This document shows, in pieces, positions 42,710-51,282 of a DNA stretch of 64,000 nucleotides (the stretch's first letter is position 1; every line of letters begins with the position of its first letter). The notes beneath the pieces were generated by a model, which was not told the origin of the DNA, ran no database searches, and saw only the letters and a list, made by a program, of their open reading frames with translations. The DNA lies in the NCBI GenBank assembly GCA_014359885.1, contig JACIYN010000023.1:113733-177732 (forward strand), read 5' to 3'. The DNA is from Desulfacinum sp. (GTDB lineage Bacteria; Desulfobacterota; Syntrophobacteria; Syntrophobacterales; DSM-9756). The position numbers and the translations under genes were made by a program.

Positions 42710-44485
42710 GTGATTCGAGCCTCCATTATTCGGGATGTACTGGACCGGCACAAAACCCTCCGGTGGGTGGTCTACAGCCTGATCATCGGCGTGGTCAGCG
42801 GGCTGGGAGCCTGCGCCTTCTTCGTTTTGCTGGAATGGGGCAAGTACTTCTGCCTGGAATACCTGGCCGGATACCCCGTGGCCAAGCCGGCGGGCGAGCA
42901 TCTGGTGCATTTGGAGCCCGCCGCCGAGTTCCGCCGCTGGGTTCTCTTTCTCCTGCCCATCCTCGGAGGGCTCCTTTCGGGCTTCATCGTCTACACGTGG
43001 GCCCCGGAAGCCGAAGGGCACGGCACGGACGCTCTCATCGACGCCTTCCACAACAAGCAAGGCATCATCCGAACACGGGTTCCCTACATCAAGAGCCTGG
43101 CCTCCATCATCACCCTTTCCACCGGCGGCAGCGCGGGCCGGGAGGGACCCATCGCCCAGATCGGAGCGGGCTTCGGATCCTGGGTGGCCCGAACGCTCAA
43201 CATGACCGTTCGGGAGCGGCGCCTCATGCTCCTTGCGGGATGCGCCGCGGGTCTGGGGGCCATCTTCCGCGCCCCCCTGGGAGGCGCCCTCACCGCCATC
43301 GAGGTGCTCTACCGGGAGGATTTCGAAACCGAGGGCATCATCCTGTGCATCATGTCCTCCGTGGTGGCCAACGCGATTTTCACCAGCATCTTCGGCCATC
43401 AGCCCATCTTCGACACCCCGCACATTTCGTTCGTGCAGCCCGTGGAACTTCTCTTTTATGCCGCTCTGGGCCTGGTCTGCGTTCCTTTCGGGTTTGCCTA
43501 TGTGAAGATCTTCTACGGAATGCGGGACTATTTCTTCCGCCGTCTTCCGCTGAAAAAGGCCCTCATTCCCGCCTTGGGAGGCCTTCTGGTGGGGCTGGTG
43601 GGCCTGTGGCGCCCGGAGGTACTGAGCGGCGGGTACGGAACCATCCAGAAGGCGCTGCTGGGGCAACTGCCGGTGACCCTCATGCTGACCCTGGCGATCC
43701 TGAAGATCTTCGCCACCTCTTTTACCATCTCCTCGGGGGGGAGCGGCGGGGTGTTCGGCCCGTCGCTTTTCATCGGGGCCATGCTGGGAGGGATGGTGGG
43801 CCAGCTTTCCCACCAGTACTATCCCCACCTGGTGACCAACCCCGGGGCCTTCGCCCTGGTGGGCATGGGGGCCTTCTTTGCCGGCGTGGCCAAGGCCCCC
43901 ATCGGAGCGCTCCTCATGGTCTGCGAGATGACCGGCGGCTACGGGCTGGTGGCGCCTCTCATGTTCAGCTCCGTCATCGCCGTGCTCCTCTCCCAGGGAT
44001 GGGCCCTGTACGAAAAGCAGGTGCTCAACAAGTTCCACTCCCCGGCCCACCGGGCCGACGCGGTCATCAACGTGCTCCAGGCCCTCAAAGTCAACGACAT
44101 TTACCAGCGACAGGCCCCGGTCACCAGCCTGCCGCAGGACATGACCTTCGCCGATCTCAAGCGCCTCATGGTCCACACCCGGGAATCCTTCTTCCCCGTG
44201 GTGGACGAGTCGTTCCGCCTCAAGGGCATCCTTTCGCTTCCCGATCTGCGATCCATTCTGTTCGAGGAATCCCTGGCGGAACTGTTGGTGGTCGGGGAAT
44301 TGGCCTCGCCGCCCGTCAGCGTGAACGTGGAAGACAGCCTCTACGAGGCGCTCATCAAATTCCTGCGCTCGGGCTACGGCCAGATCCCCATCGAGGATCC
44401 CCAGGTGGGTGTGGTGGGCATGCTGCGCCTGGAGGAACTGATGGAGGCCTACCACAAGGAAATTCAAAGGCTTAAAGAGGAATAG
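42710..44485 (+). CDS. ClC-type chloride channel/antiporter with two CBS domains
   Basis: 591 residues from a GTG at 42710 preceded by GGGGAAAG. The ClC selectivity motifs are present: GGSAGREGP (the gating glutamate follows Gly-Arg), the GGSGGVFGPSLF anion-binding loop and GVAKAPIGALLMVCEMTGGY. About ten membrane helices end near residue 430, followed by paired CBS domains (residues about 450-575) that may sense adenine nucleotides. Moves chloride, perhaps in exchange for protons. It follows rng by 59 bases. Confidence 0.93.
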   Translation: MIRASIIRDVLDRHKTLRWVVYSLIIGVVSGLGACAFFVLLEWGKYFCLEYLAGYPVAKPAGEHLVHLEPAAEFRRWVLFLLPILGGLLSGFIVYTWAPEAEGHGTDALIDAFHNKQGIIRTRVPYIKSLASIITLSTGGSAGREGPIAQIGAGFGSWVARTLNMTVRERRLMLLAGCAAGLGAIFRAPLGGALTAIEVLYREDFETEGIILCIMSSVVANAIFTSIFGHQPIFDTPHISFVQPVELLFYAALGLVCVPFGFAYVKIFYGMRDYFFRRLPLKKALIPALGGLLVGLVGLWRPEVLSGGYGTIQKALLGQLPVTLMLTLAILKIFATSFTISSGGSGGVFGPSLFIGAMLGGMVGQLSHQYYPHLVTNPGAFALVGMGAFFAGVAKAPIGALLMVCEMTGGYGLVAPLMFSSVIAVLLSQGWALYEKQVLNKFHSPAHRADAVINVLQALKVNDIYQRQAPVTSLPQDMTFADLKRLMVHTRESFFPVVDESFRLKGILSLPDLRSILFEESLAELLVVGELASPPVSVNVEDSLYEALIKFLRSGYGQIPIEDPQVGVVGMLRLEELMEAYHKEIQRLKEE

Positions 44486-44503
44486 GCTCTGTTGGAGGAA
44501 ACC

Positions 44504-45811
44504 ATGGAACGGAAGCACTCCCTGTCCCAGGAGCTTTTTCGTAGGGCCGAACAGGTCCTTCCCGGGGGCGTGAACAGCCCGGTTCGTTCGGGCCGCTCCG
44601 TGGGCGTTACGCCTTTCTTCGTCAAAAACGCCGCGGGCTGCCGTCTAGAAGACGAGGACGGCAACGTCTATATCGACTACGTGGGGTCCTGGGGCCCCCT
44701 CATCGCCGGGCACGGCCACCCGGAAGTGGTGGAGGCCGTGCGCCAGGCCGCCACCCGGGGCACCTCCTACGGCATCCCCTGCCGGCTGGAAGTGGAGATG
44801 GCGGAGAAGGTGGTTTCCATGGTGCCCTCCATGGACATGGTGCGCATGGTGAACTCGGGGACGGAAGCCACCATGAGCGCCATCCGTCTGGCGCGGGGCT
44901 ATACGGGCCGGCCCAAGCTCATCAAGTTCGACGGCTGCTACCACGGCCACAGCGACTGCCTGCTGGTCAAGGGAGGCTCCGGCCTGCTCACCCTGGGAAT
45001 CCCCGGAAGCCCGGGAGTGCCGGAGGAAATCGTCTCCCACACCGTCTCGCTTCCCTACAACGACCTGGACGCCGTGGAGACGGCCTTTCGGAAGATGGGC
45101 GACCAGATCGCCTGCGTGATCGTGGAGCCGGTGGCCGGCAACATGGGCACCGTGCCCCCCGCCCCCGGTTTTCTGGAAGGGCTCCGGCGGCTGTGCGACA
45201 CCCACGGGGCCCTTCTCATCTTCGATGAAGTCATCACCGGTTTTCGGCTGGCGCCCGGCGGGGCTCAGCAGCGATTCGGGGTCCTGCCCGATCTCACCTG
45301 CCTGGGAAAGATCATCGGCGGCGGCCTTCCCGTGGGAGCCTACGGAGGGCGCCGGGAGATCATGGAGCACATCGCCCCCACCGGGAACGTGTACCAGGCG
45401 GGGACGCTTTCGGGAAACCCGCTGGCCATGGCGGCGGGCCTGGCCATGCTGAATATCCTGAGCCGTCCCGGGGTCTACGAAACCCTGGAAGAACGGGCCG
45501 CCTACCTGGAAGCGGGTCTTGCCCGGGCGGCCCAGGAAGCGGGCGTGCCCGTCACCATGAACCGGGTGGGATCCATGGGATGCGCCTTTTTCAACGGGGA
45601 GCCCGTCCGGGACTTCCAGTCCGCCCTCCAGTCCAACACGGAGGCTTACGGGATCTACTTTCGCGAGATGCTTGCCCGCGGCGTCTACCTGGCGCCGTCC
45701 CAGTTCGAATGCTTCTTCGTGGGTTTGGCCCACGATCGGGAGGCGCTGGACGAGACCATCGCCGCGGCCGGGGAGGCTCTCCAGGTGGTGAAAAACGCTC
45801 TGGGTTTCTGA
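44504..45811 (+). CDS. hemL: Glutamate-1-semialdehyde 2,1-aminomutase
   Basis: 435 residues from the ATG at 44504, with GGAGG five bases upstream; a TTG four codons earlier is rejected. Class III aminotransferase fold: [17 protein letters not shown] at the start, [15 protein letters not shown], and the PLP lysine in [17 protein letters not shown]. It makes 5-aminolevulinate, the second step of the C5 tetrapyrrole pathway begun by HemA (60230-61537, minus strand). Starts 18 bases after the ClC gene. Confidence 0.95.
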   Translation: MERKHSLSQELFRRAEQVLPGGVNSPVRSGRSVGVTPFFVKNAAGCRLEDEDGNVYIDYVGSWGPLIAGHGHPEVVEAVRQAATRGTSYGIPCRLEVEMAEKVVSMVPSMDMVRMVNSGTEATMSAIRLARGYTGRPKLIKFDGCYHGHSDCLLVKGGSGLLTLGIPGSPGVPEEIVSHTVSLPYNDLDAVETAFRKMGDQIACVIVEPVAGNMGTVPPAPGFLEGLRRLCDTHGALLIFDEVITGFRLAPGGAQQRFGVLPDLTCLGKIIGGGLPVGAYGGRREIMEHIAPTGNVYQAGTLSGNPLAMAAGLAMLNILSRPGVYETLEERAAYLEAGLARAAQEAGVPVTMNRVGSMGCAFFNGEPVRDFQSALQSNTEAYGIYFREMLARGVYLAPSQFECFFVGLAHDREALDETIAAAGEALQVVKNALGF

Positions 45812-45819
45812 AAAAGCCG

Positions 45820-45868
45820 TTGACTTGCCCAGGGGCGTGTGCTAGGTAGTCTGTGATATTTTACACGA
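45820..45868 (+). promoter_or_regulatory. Promoter with Rex-like operator upstream of the atp genes
   Basis: TTGACT at 45820-45825, a 17-base spacer and a weak -10 TAGGTA at 45843-45848. Directly downstream, 45851-45868 reads CTGTGATATTTTACACGA, which matches the Rex consensus TTGTGA-N6-TCACAA family at 14 of 18 positions against TTGTGAAATTTTTCACAA. Its placement over the expected transcription start fits repression. The rex gene is at the end of the same gene block. Confidence 0.6.
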
Positions 45869-45876
45869 AGTCGCCG

Positions 45877-46110
45877 ATGAAAGAAGAAACGAAAAAACTG
45901 TTGCGGCAAGTGGGGTTAGCGAGCACCCTGGGCTTTTCCGTGGCCTTCGCCATCTTCATCGGCGCGGGGCTCGGTTTCTGGCTGGACTCCACGCTGGGAA
46001 CCTTCCCCTGGCTGACCCTGGTCTTTCTGGTCATGGGCATCATCGCCGGCTTTCGCAACTACTACCGCTTCATGCGGAAGCAGCAGCGAGAAGAGGAACG
46101 AAAGTCATAG
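45877..46110 (+). CDS. atpZ: AtpZ/AtpI-type small membrane protein
   Basis: 77 residues from the ATG at 45877; a GTG at 45853 would place the start inside the candidate operator and is less likely. Two hydrophobic helices (LASTLGFSVAFAIFIGAGLGFWLDS and WLTLVFLVMGIIAGF) and a basic, charged tail match the F0F1-associated small subunit family that sits at the head of ATP synthase operons. Recent work in other bacteria links AtpZ/AtpI to Mg2+ or Ca2+ uptake for the enzyme and to assembly of the c-ring. Confidence 0.85.
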   Translation: MKEETKKLLRQVGLASTLGFSVAFAIFIGAGLGFWLDSTLGTFPWLTLVFLVMGIIAGFRNYYRFMRKQQREEERKS

Positions 46111-46116
46111 GGGCCC

Positions 46117-46515
46117 TTGCACACCCTTTCGGTTGATGAAAAGCTGATCCGGCGCATCGAGGTTGTGAATGTGATCTTTCTCCTGATCACCCTCCTCGGG
46201 GCGCTCCTGTGGTTTTCCAAGAAGCATGTTTGGGGAGTGGTTCTGGGTGGTGCCACGGTGACGGCCAGCTTCCGGATCATGCGCTGGCAGTTGCACCGCG
46301 CCTTTCGGAACCCGCGGCAGGTCCCCTCCAAGGGCGTGTTGTTTGTCAAATACTACCTGCGCTTCCTGGGGACCCTCTTTGTGGTCTTTTCCATCATCTA
46401 CTACGGCTGGGTCGACTCGGTGGCGTTCCTGGTGGGCCTGTCGTCGGTGGTGGTCAGCATCGTGGTGGTGGGGCTGCATCAGACCTTGAATATGATGCTC
46501 AAGGGGGAAAGGTAA
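46117..46515 (+). CDS. atpI: ATP synthase subunit I (AtpI-like)
   Basis: 132 residues if the TTG at 46117 is used; the true start may be a GTG slightly downstream, as no strong ribosome site is visible. Four hydrophobic segments, including IEVVNVIFLLITLLGALLWF and FLVGLSSVVVSIVVVGL, match AtpI-type proteins. It lies six bases after atpZ and three before atpB, so the three are co-transcribed. Confidence 0.75.
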   Translation: MHTLSVDEKLIRRIEVVNVIFLLITLLGALLWFSKKHVWGVVLGGATVTASFRIMRWQLHRAFRNPRQVPSKGVLFVKYYLRFLGTLFVVFSIIYYGWVDSVAFLVGLSSVVVSIVVVGLHQTLNMMLKGER

Positions 46516-46518
46516 GCT

Positions 46519-47241
46519 ATGGAACACCCGGTTCTGTTTCTCAGTTTGCTGTTGGAGAAGTTGGGGCTGCCCGTGGCTCACAGCGCGGAAGAAGCCCACA
46601 CCTTCGTGCAGAAGCTTCTTCTGCCCCACGTGACCTATACGTGGGTGGTGGCCATCCTTCTGCTGGTCCTGGCCAAGCTGGCGGTGAGCCGGCTGGAGCT
46701 GGTGCCGTCCGGAGGACAGAATTTCTTCGAGATGGTGATCACCGGCATCGAGGATTTCATGGTGGGTATCACCGGGGAAGAAGGCCGGTTCGCCTTCCCG
46801 CTCATCGCCACCCTGGGGTTTTTCATCCTGGTGAGCAACTACATGGGCATGATCCCCGGCTTCTTCGCGCCCACGGCCAACATCAACACCACGGCAGCCT
46901 GCGCCATCATCGTGGTGGTCTACACCCACGTGATCGGCATCAAGTTCCACGGCGCCCACTACATCAAGCACTTCATGGGCCCCATCTGGTGGCTGACGCC
47001 GCTCATCTTCCCCATCGAGCTCATCGGCCATGCGGCTCGCGTCCTCAGTCTTTCCATCCGTCTTTTCGGAAACGTCTTCGGGGAGGAGCTGGTGTTGGCG
47101 ATCTTGTTCTTCCTGGCCGGTCTCTACCTGGCGCCCCTTCCCATCATGTTCCTGGGGCTTTTCACCGGCTTCGTGCAGGCATTCATCTTCTGTCTGCTTT
47201 CTTCCATGTACTTTGCGGGTGCCATCGAAGAGGCCCACTAA
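46519..47241 (+). CDS. atpB: F0 ATP synthase subunit a
   Basis: 240 residues, six helices. The essential arginine is in LSIRLFGNVFGEELV near residue 180, preceded by PIELIGHAAR. It forms the ion half-channels against the c-ring. A typical length for bacterial subunit a. The remaining subunits (b, delta, alpha, gamma, beta, epsilon) are not in the window, so the ATP synthase genes are split into at least two loci. Confidence 0.95.
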   Translation: MEHPVLFLSLLLEKLGLPVAHSAEEAHTFVQKLLLPHVTYTWVVAILLLVLAKLAVSRLELVPSGGQNFFEMVITGIEDFMVGITGEEGRFAFPLIATLGFFILVSNYMGMIPGFFAPTANINTTAACAIIVVVYTHVIGIKFHGAHYIKHFMGPIWWLTPLIFPIELIGHAARVLSLSIRLFGNVFGEELVLAILFFLAGLYLAPLPIMFLGLFTGFVQAFIFCLLSSMYFAGAIEEAH

Positions 47242-47321
47242 ACAAGGCGGTAGCGGTTGGAGGAAGGCCGCATATATAAAAACCCCAATTCAAATCCACT
47301 ACATTCAAGGAGGTTGTGTCG

Positions 47322-47696
47322 ATGTCTAGAAAGGTTGGTTTTCTCACGACGTTGCTGGTGCTCGGATTGACCACGGTGGCCCTCGCCGCGGATGCCGGCG
47401 CGGCTGAAAAGGTGGAAGGCATTCGCTTCTTCATGTATTCCGCCGTCGCCGCCGGCTTCGGAATCGCCATCGCCGCGTTTGGAACGGGCCTGGGCCAGGG
47501 CATGGCCATCAAGAGCTCGGTGGAAGGCGTGGCCCGCAACCCCGAAGCTTCCGGTAAGATCACCGTGACCATGATGATCGGTCTGGCCATGATCGAGTCG
47601 CTGTGTATCTACGCTCTCGTCATCGCCCTGATCCTCATTTACGCCAACCCCGTCTCCAAGCTCATCCAGGGCTTCGTGGGGCTGGCCGCCCACTAA
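47322..47696 (+). CDS. atpE: F0 ATP synthase subunit c with sodium-binding signature
   Basis: 124 residues from the ATG at 47322, with AAGGAGG nine bases upstream. An N-terminal hydrophobic segment ending in ALAADAG looks like a cleavable signal, making it longer than the usual 75-90 residues. Two hairpin helices follow. Residues aligning with the Na+ ligands of Ilyobacter tartaricus subunit c are present: Gln59 in GLGQG, and Glu92, Ser93 and Tyr97 in IESLCIY. The helix-1 proline of that enzyme (PGVGQG) is Thr here. Coupling to Na+ rather than H+ is a reasoned inference. Confidence 0.93.
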   Translation: MSRKVGFLTTLLVLGLTTVALAADAGAAEKVEGIRFFMYSAVAAGFGIAIAAFGTGLGQGMAIKSSVEGVARNPEASGKITVTMMIGLAMIESLCIYALVIALILIYANPVSKLIQGFVGLAAH

Positions 47697-47727
47697 GCGA
47701 CGGTGACATCCAGGCTGAATCGTTGGA

Positions 47728-47765
47728 GGATCGGGCCCCATCCGGGGCCCGGTCCCATCTTTTTC
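47728..47765 (+). terminator. Rho-independent terminator after atpE
   Basis: Twelve-pair stem (GGATCGGGCCCC with GGGGCCCGGTCC, one G-T pair) and an ATCC loop, followed within three bases by TTTTT. It ends the atpZ-I-B-E transcript, so rex needs its own promoter. Confidence 0.8.
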
Positions 47766-47796
47766 CGTGCGATTCGGCCTTCTTTTCAGAGAGGCC

Positions 47797-47814
47797 ATGT
47801 GAACAGACGCACAA
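47797..47814 (+). promoter_or_regulatory. Rex-like operator upstream of rex
   Basis: Reads ATGTGA-N6-GCACAA, matching five of six bases in each half-site of the Rex consensus with the correct spacing, 70 bases before the rex start. Suggests autoregulation. Confidence 0.5.
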
Positions 47815-47884
47815 CTCCGGCCCCTTTGCGGCCGAAATGCACAGGTATCAACCGGGACCACCAGACCACCGATGAGGGTTGAGG

Positions 47885-48517
47885 ATGAAATTTGCCAAGA
47901 TCCCCATGGCGACCATCAACCGCCTGTCCATTTACATGCGCACGCTCCAGGAGCTGTTGGAAGAGGATGTGGAGGTAATCTCCTCCGAGCGGCTCGCCAA
48001 GCAGTGTGGGGTTAATCCCGCACAAATCCGCAAGGACCTGGCCTATTTCGGCGAGTTCGGCGTTCGGGGCGTGGGCTACCATGTGGCGGATCTGGTCAAT
48101 CAGATCAAGGACATCCTCGGGCTCAGCCGCACATGGAACCTGGCCATGGTGGGACTCGGCAACATCGGCTCCTCCCTCATCCGCCACGGAAACTTCGTCA
48201 AGCATGGCTACATCTTCACGGCCGCCTTCGATGTGGATCCCCAGAAGGTGGGAAAGAAGCTTCCCAACGGACTGATCGTCAACCACGTGGATGAGCTGGA
48301 AGACGTGGTGCGCGAGCGTGACGTGCACATCGGCGTTATCGCCACGCCCGCCAGCGCCGCCCAAAGCGTCGCCAATCAGCTCATCCTGGCGGGCATCAAC
48401 GGGATCCTCAACTTTGCCCCGGTGCAGATCCAGGTCCCCGACTGCTGCCACGTGGAAAACGTGGATTTCACCATCAAGCTGGACTGCATCGCCTACCACC
48501 TGTCCACAGGCGTCTAA
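47885..48517 (+). CDS. rex: Redox-sensing transcriptional repressor Rex
   Basis: 210 residues from the ATG at 47885. An N-terminal winged helix (SSERLAKQCGVNPAQIRKDLAYFGEFG) is followed by the NAD(H)-binding Rossmann domain with VGLGNIGSSL and the swapped C-terminal helix. Rex leaves DNA when NADH rises. In Deltaproteobacteria its known targets include ATP synthase and sulfate reduction genes. Two candidate operators flank the upstream genes. The stop codon overlaps that of the converging uvrA by three bases. Confidence 0.95.
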   Translation: MKFAKIPMATINRLSIYMRTLQELLEEDVEVISSERLAKQCGVNPAQIRKDLAYFGEFGVRGVGYHVADLVNQIKDILGLSRTWNLAMVGLGNIGSSLIRHGNFVKHGYIFTAAFDVDPQKVGKKLPNGLIVNHVDELEDVVRERDVHIGVIATPASAAQSVANQLILAGINGILNFAPVQIQVPDCCHVENVDFTIKLDCIAYHLSTGV

Positions 48518-51078
48518 AGGGAACGGAAAAACCTCGCCAGGGCCCGTGCCGTGTGGGACCCGCCCTTTTCAGCCAGCACCCGAGGCGGCCCCTCCGCCAC
48601 CACCCGGCCCCCTTCCGGCCCGCCCTCCGGCCCCAGGTCGATCACGTGATCCGCGCAACCGATGAAGGGCACATGGTGCTCCACGACGATGACCGTGTGT
48701 CCCTGCTGCACCAGCCGGCGCAGGATCCACAGGAGTCTTTCCACATCGTGGATATGGAGCCCGCGTGTGGGTTCGTCTAGGATGTACAGGGTCTGGCCCT
48801 TCACGCGACGCCCCAGCTCCCGGGCCAGCCGCACCCGTTGGGCTTCCCCGCCCGAAAGCGTGTTTCCGGGCTGCCCCAGCTGGAGATAATGGAGCCCCAC
48901 ATCCGAAAGGATCTGCAAGCGGTTTCGGATGGCCGGCAGATTTTGGAAAACCTCCAGGGCCTGTGCCACGGTCATGTGAAGCACGTCGGCGATGCTATAG
49001 CCCTTGAACCGAATCTCCAAGGTGGCCTCCTCGTAGCGACTCCCCCCGCAGGCCGGGCACGTCACAAACACGTCCGGCAGCAGAACCATGTCGATCCTCT
49101 GCCGCCCCTCCCCCTGGCACGCCTCGCAGCGACCTCCCTTGGTGTTGAAGGAGAAACGCTCCGCACGGTATCCCCTGGCCTTCGCTTCCGGAAGATTCCC
49201 AAAGAGGTTTCGTAGGAGGTCGAAGACCCCGGTGTAGGTCCCCGGCGTGGACCGGGGCGTGGTTCCGATGGGCGCCTGGTCGATCCGGAACACGCCTTGA
49301 AGATCCTCCCAACCCTCCAGTCCGTTATAGGGAAGCTCCGGCATGTTCCCTCGGTGCAGCCGGTTTCGGACCGCCGGGTAGAGGGTGTCCCTCACCAGAC
49401 TCGTCTTTCCCGATCCGGAGACGCCGGTCACACACGTGAGCCGCCCCAGAGGGAAAGCCACGCTGACGTTTTTCAGGTTGCGCCCCTTCGCTCCCGTCAG
49501 GCGCAAAACGCCATGGCCTTGCGCCGCCCAAGACGAAACCCTTTCAAACCCCAGCTTCTTGGCTCCGCCGGCGTATCGCCCGGTGAGGGACGCTTCGCAG
49601 CGCACGAGCTCCTCCGGAGGGCCGCTGTAGAGCACCCTCCCCCCTTCGGTTCCGCCGCCCGGCCCCAGGTCCACCACGTGGTCCGCCCACCGAAGCACCT
49701 CCAGATCGTGCTCCACCAGAAGCACCGTGTTCCCGGCATCGCGAAATCGAAAAAGCGTCCGCAGAAGGCGTTCACGATCGCGCGCGTGAAGCCCCACGCT
49801 GGGTTCATCCAACAGATAGAGCACGCCGGACAGGGGGGTGTTGAGCTGCTGGGCCAGACGCAACCGCTGGGCTTCTCCGCTGGAGAGGGTGCCGGCCCCC
49901 CGGCCGATATGGAGATAGTCCAGCCCAAGATCCAGAAGGGCGTCCACCCGCCGGAGGATTTCGCGGCGGGGTCCGGAAGCCACCGCTTCCTTGGCGGGCT
50001 CCACCGAAAGGTTTTCCATCCATCGGCGAAAGGCCGGGAGATCCAGGGCACCCGCCTCCCCGAAGGAGCACCCGTCCAGCAGAACGGAGAGCGCCCGCTG
50101 GTTCAGGCGCGAACCCTTGCAGGACCCGCAGGGCTCACCCTCCCAGTGGGGTGCCTCCTCTGCCGAAGACTTCCCCCTGGCGGGCTTCGCCTTCTGCCCA
50201 TAACCCAACCCCTGGCAACTCGGGCATGCGCCCTCCGGATGAAAGTGGGAAAAGAGCTGCGGCGTGGGCTCGGGGGCTTCCCACCCGCACCGGCCGCACA
50301 CCCGGTTTTGGGAAAAGTAGACCTCTCCGCCGTCCAGGACCGCCACACCGGCCGTCCCCCGACCCAGCTGAGCGGCCAGTTCCAGGGAATCGGCCAGCCT
50401 GCGCGCCGCGTCCCTTGTGAGCACCAGCCGGTCCACCACCACTTGCAGGTCGTAGATCCTTCGCCTGGGGAGAGTGGGAAGGGGGTCCAGGAGATGCACC
50501 CGTCCCTCGAACCGGACCCGGGCAAAACCCTCCCGGCGGAGGCGCACCAGGGTCTTTCCCAGATCGGCGGCCGCCACGGGAGCCAGCGGCGCCAGAACGA
50601 GAAGGCGGCTCTTTTCGGGGAGGCGCTGAACCTCCTGCACCATCTCGGGAATGGTGTGGGCGCGGATGGGAACGCGGCAGGCGGGACAGGTGACGGTGCC
50701 TAGCCGGGCATAGAGGATCCTCAGAAAATCGCTGATCTCCGTGACCGTTCCCACGGTGGACCGGGGATCGGCCGGAAGACGCCTGTGCTGGATGGCCACC
50801 GTGGGGCTGAGTCCCTCGATGACGTCCACGTCCGGTCTTTCCTGGCGCCAGGGAGCCCCGAAGGCGAATCGGGAGGCCGGAAGAAACGCATCCAGATAGC
50901 GGCGGCATCCTTCCGCGTGCAGGACGTCAAAGGCCAGCGTGGACTTGCCGGATCCGCTCACGCCCGTCACCACGATGAGGGAGTCCTTGGGAAGATCCAG
51001 GTCGATGTTCTTCAGGTTGTGCTGACGGGCCCCCCGGATGCGGATCAGCCGCCCGAGTCCTTCGCCTTCCTTCGCCAT
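48514..51078 (-). CDS. uvrA: Compact UvrA-type excinuclease ABC subunit
   Basis: 854 residues from the ATG at 51078; an ATG at 51087 and a GTG at 51117 are also in frame. Both ATPase halves are complete: Walker A GVSGSGKSTLAFD and GVSGSGKTSLVRD, and signatures LSSGEAQR and LSGGEAQR. The UvrB-binding region (PRSTVGTVTEISDFL onward) and the C-terminal zinc finger (GGRCEACQGEG ... TCPACGGSRY) are present. About 90 residues are missing against the usual 940, mostly the insert between GACPSCQGLG and CGSCKGSRL in the first signature domain. Likely functions in nucleotide excision repair or as a UvrA paralogue. Confidence 0.88.
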   Translation of the reverse strand: MAKEGEGLGRLIRIRGARQHNLKNIDLDLPKDSLIVVTGVSGSGKSTLAFDVLHAEGCRRYLDAFLPASRFAFGAPWRQERPDVDVIEGLSPTVAIQHRRLPADPRSTVGTVTEISDFLRILYARLGTVTCPACRVPIRAHTIPEMVQEVQRLPEKSRLLVLAPLAPVAAADLGKTLVRLRREGFARVRFEGRVHLLDPLPTLPRRRIYDLQVVVDRLVLTRDAARRLADSLELAAQLGRGTAGVAVLDGGEVYFSQNRVCGRCGWEAPEPTPQLFSHFHPEGACPSCQGLGYGQKAKPARGKSSAEEAPHWEGEPCGSCKGSRLNQRALSVLLDGCSFGEAGALDLPAFRRWMENLSVEPAKEAVASGPRREILRRVDALLDLGLDYLHIGRGAGTLSSGEAQRLRLAQQLNTPLSGVLYLLDEPSVGLHARDRERLLRTLFRFRDAGNTVLLVEHDLEVLRWADHVVDLGPGGGTEGGRVLYSGPPEELVRCEASLTGRYAGGAKKLGFERVSSWAAQGHGVLRLTGAKGRNLKNVSVAFPLGRLTCVTGVSGSGKTSLVRDTLYPAVRNRLHRGNMPELPYNGLEGWEDLQGVFRIDQAPIGTTPRSTPGTYTGVFDLLRNLFGNLPEAKARGYRAERFSFNTKGGRCEACQGEGRQRIDMVLLPDVFVTCPACGGSRYEEATLEIRFKGYSIADVLHMTVAQALEVFQNLPAIRNRLQILSDVGLHYLQLGQPGNTLSGGEAQRVRLARELGRRVKGQTLYILDEPTRGLHIHDVERLLWILRRLVQQGHTVIVVEHHVPFIGCADHVIDLGPEGGPEGGRVVAEGPPRVLAEKGGSHTARALARFFRSL

Positions 51079-51142
51079 GGCCGTCATCCCCGCCGGCGGT
51101 TCGTCTTGAAACGCCACCTCGTTCCGTTCGTGCGCGCGAACC

Positions 51143-51170
51143 GTAGGGGCGAATAATCATTCGCCCCTAC
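51143..51170. repeat. 28-base palindrome of the GTAGGGGCGAAT family
   Basis: Near-identical to 6657-6684, with GTAGGGGCGAAT and ATTCGCCCCTAC arms. It lies in the pdxA-uvrA gap, 65 bases upstream of the chosen uvrA start. Confidence 0.8.
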
Positions 51171-51238
51171 AAGGACCGTGCAACGAGGCATGGATCGTCG
51201 CGCCTTTCTTCGCTTCCCCAGAACGCCCTTGCTCGGCC

Positions 51239-51272
51239 CGTTCCTGCATCCATTTGGAACGGCACAGGAACG
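51239..51272. repeat. Inverted and direct repeats upstream of uvrA
   Basis: CGTTCCTG and CAGGAACG arms separated by 18 bases, with a nine-base direct repeat GGAACGGCA overlapping the right arm. A possible operator for uvrA or the end of the pdxA message; no known LexA box recognised. Confidence 0.35.
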
Positions 51273-51282
51273 GCACTGATCG

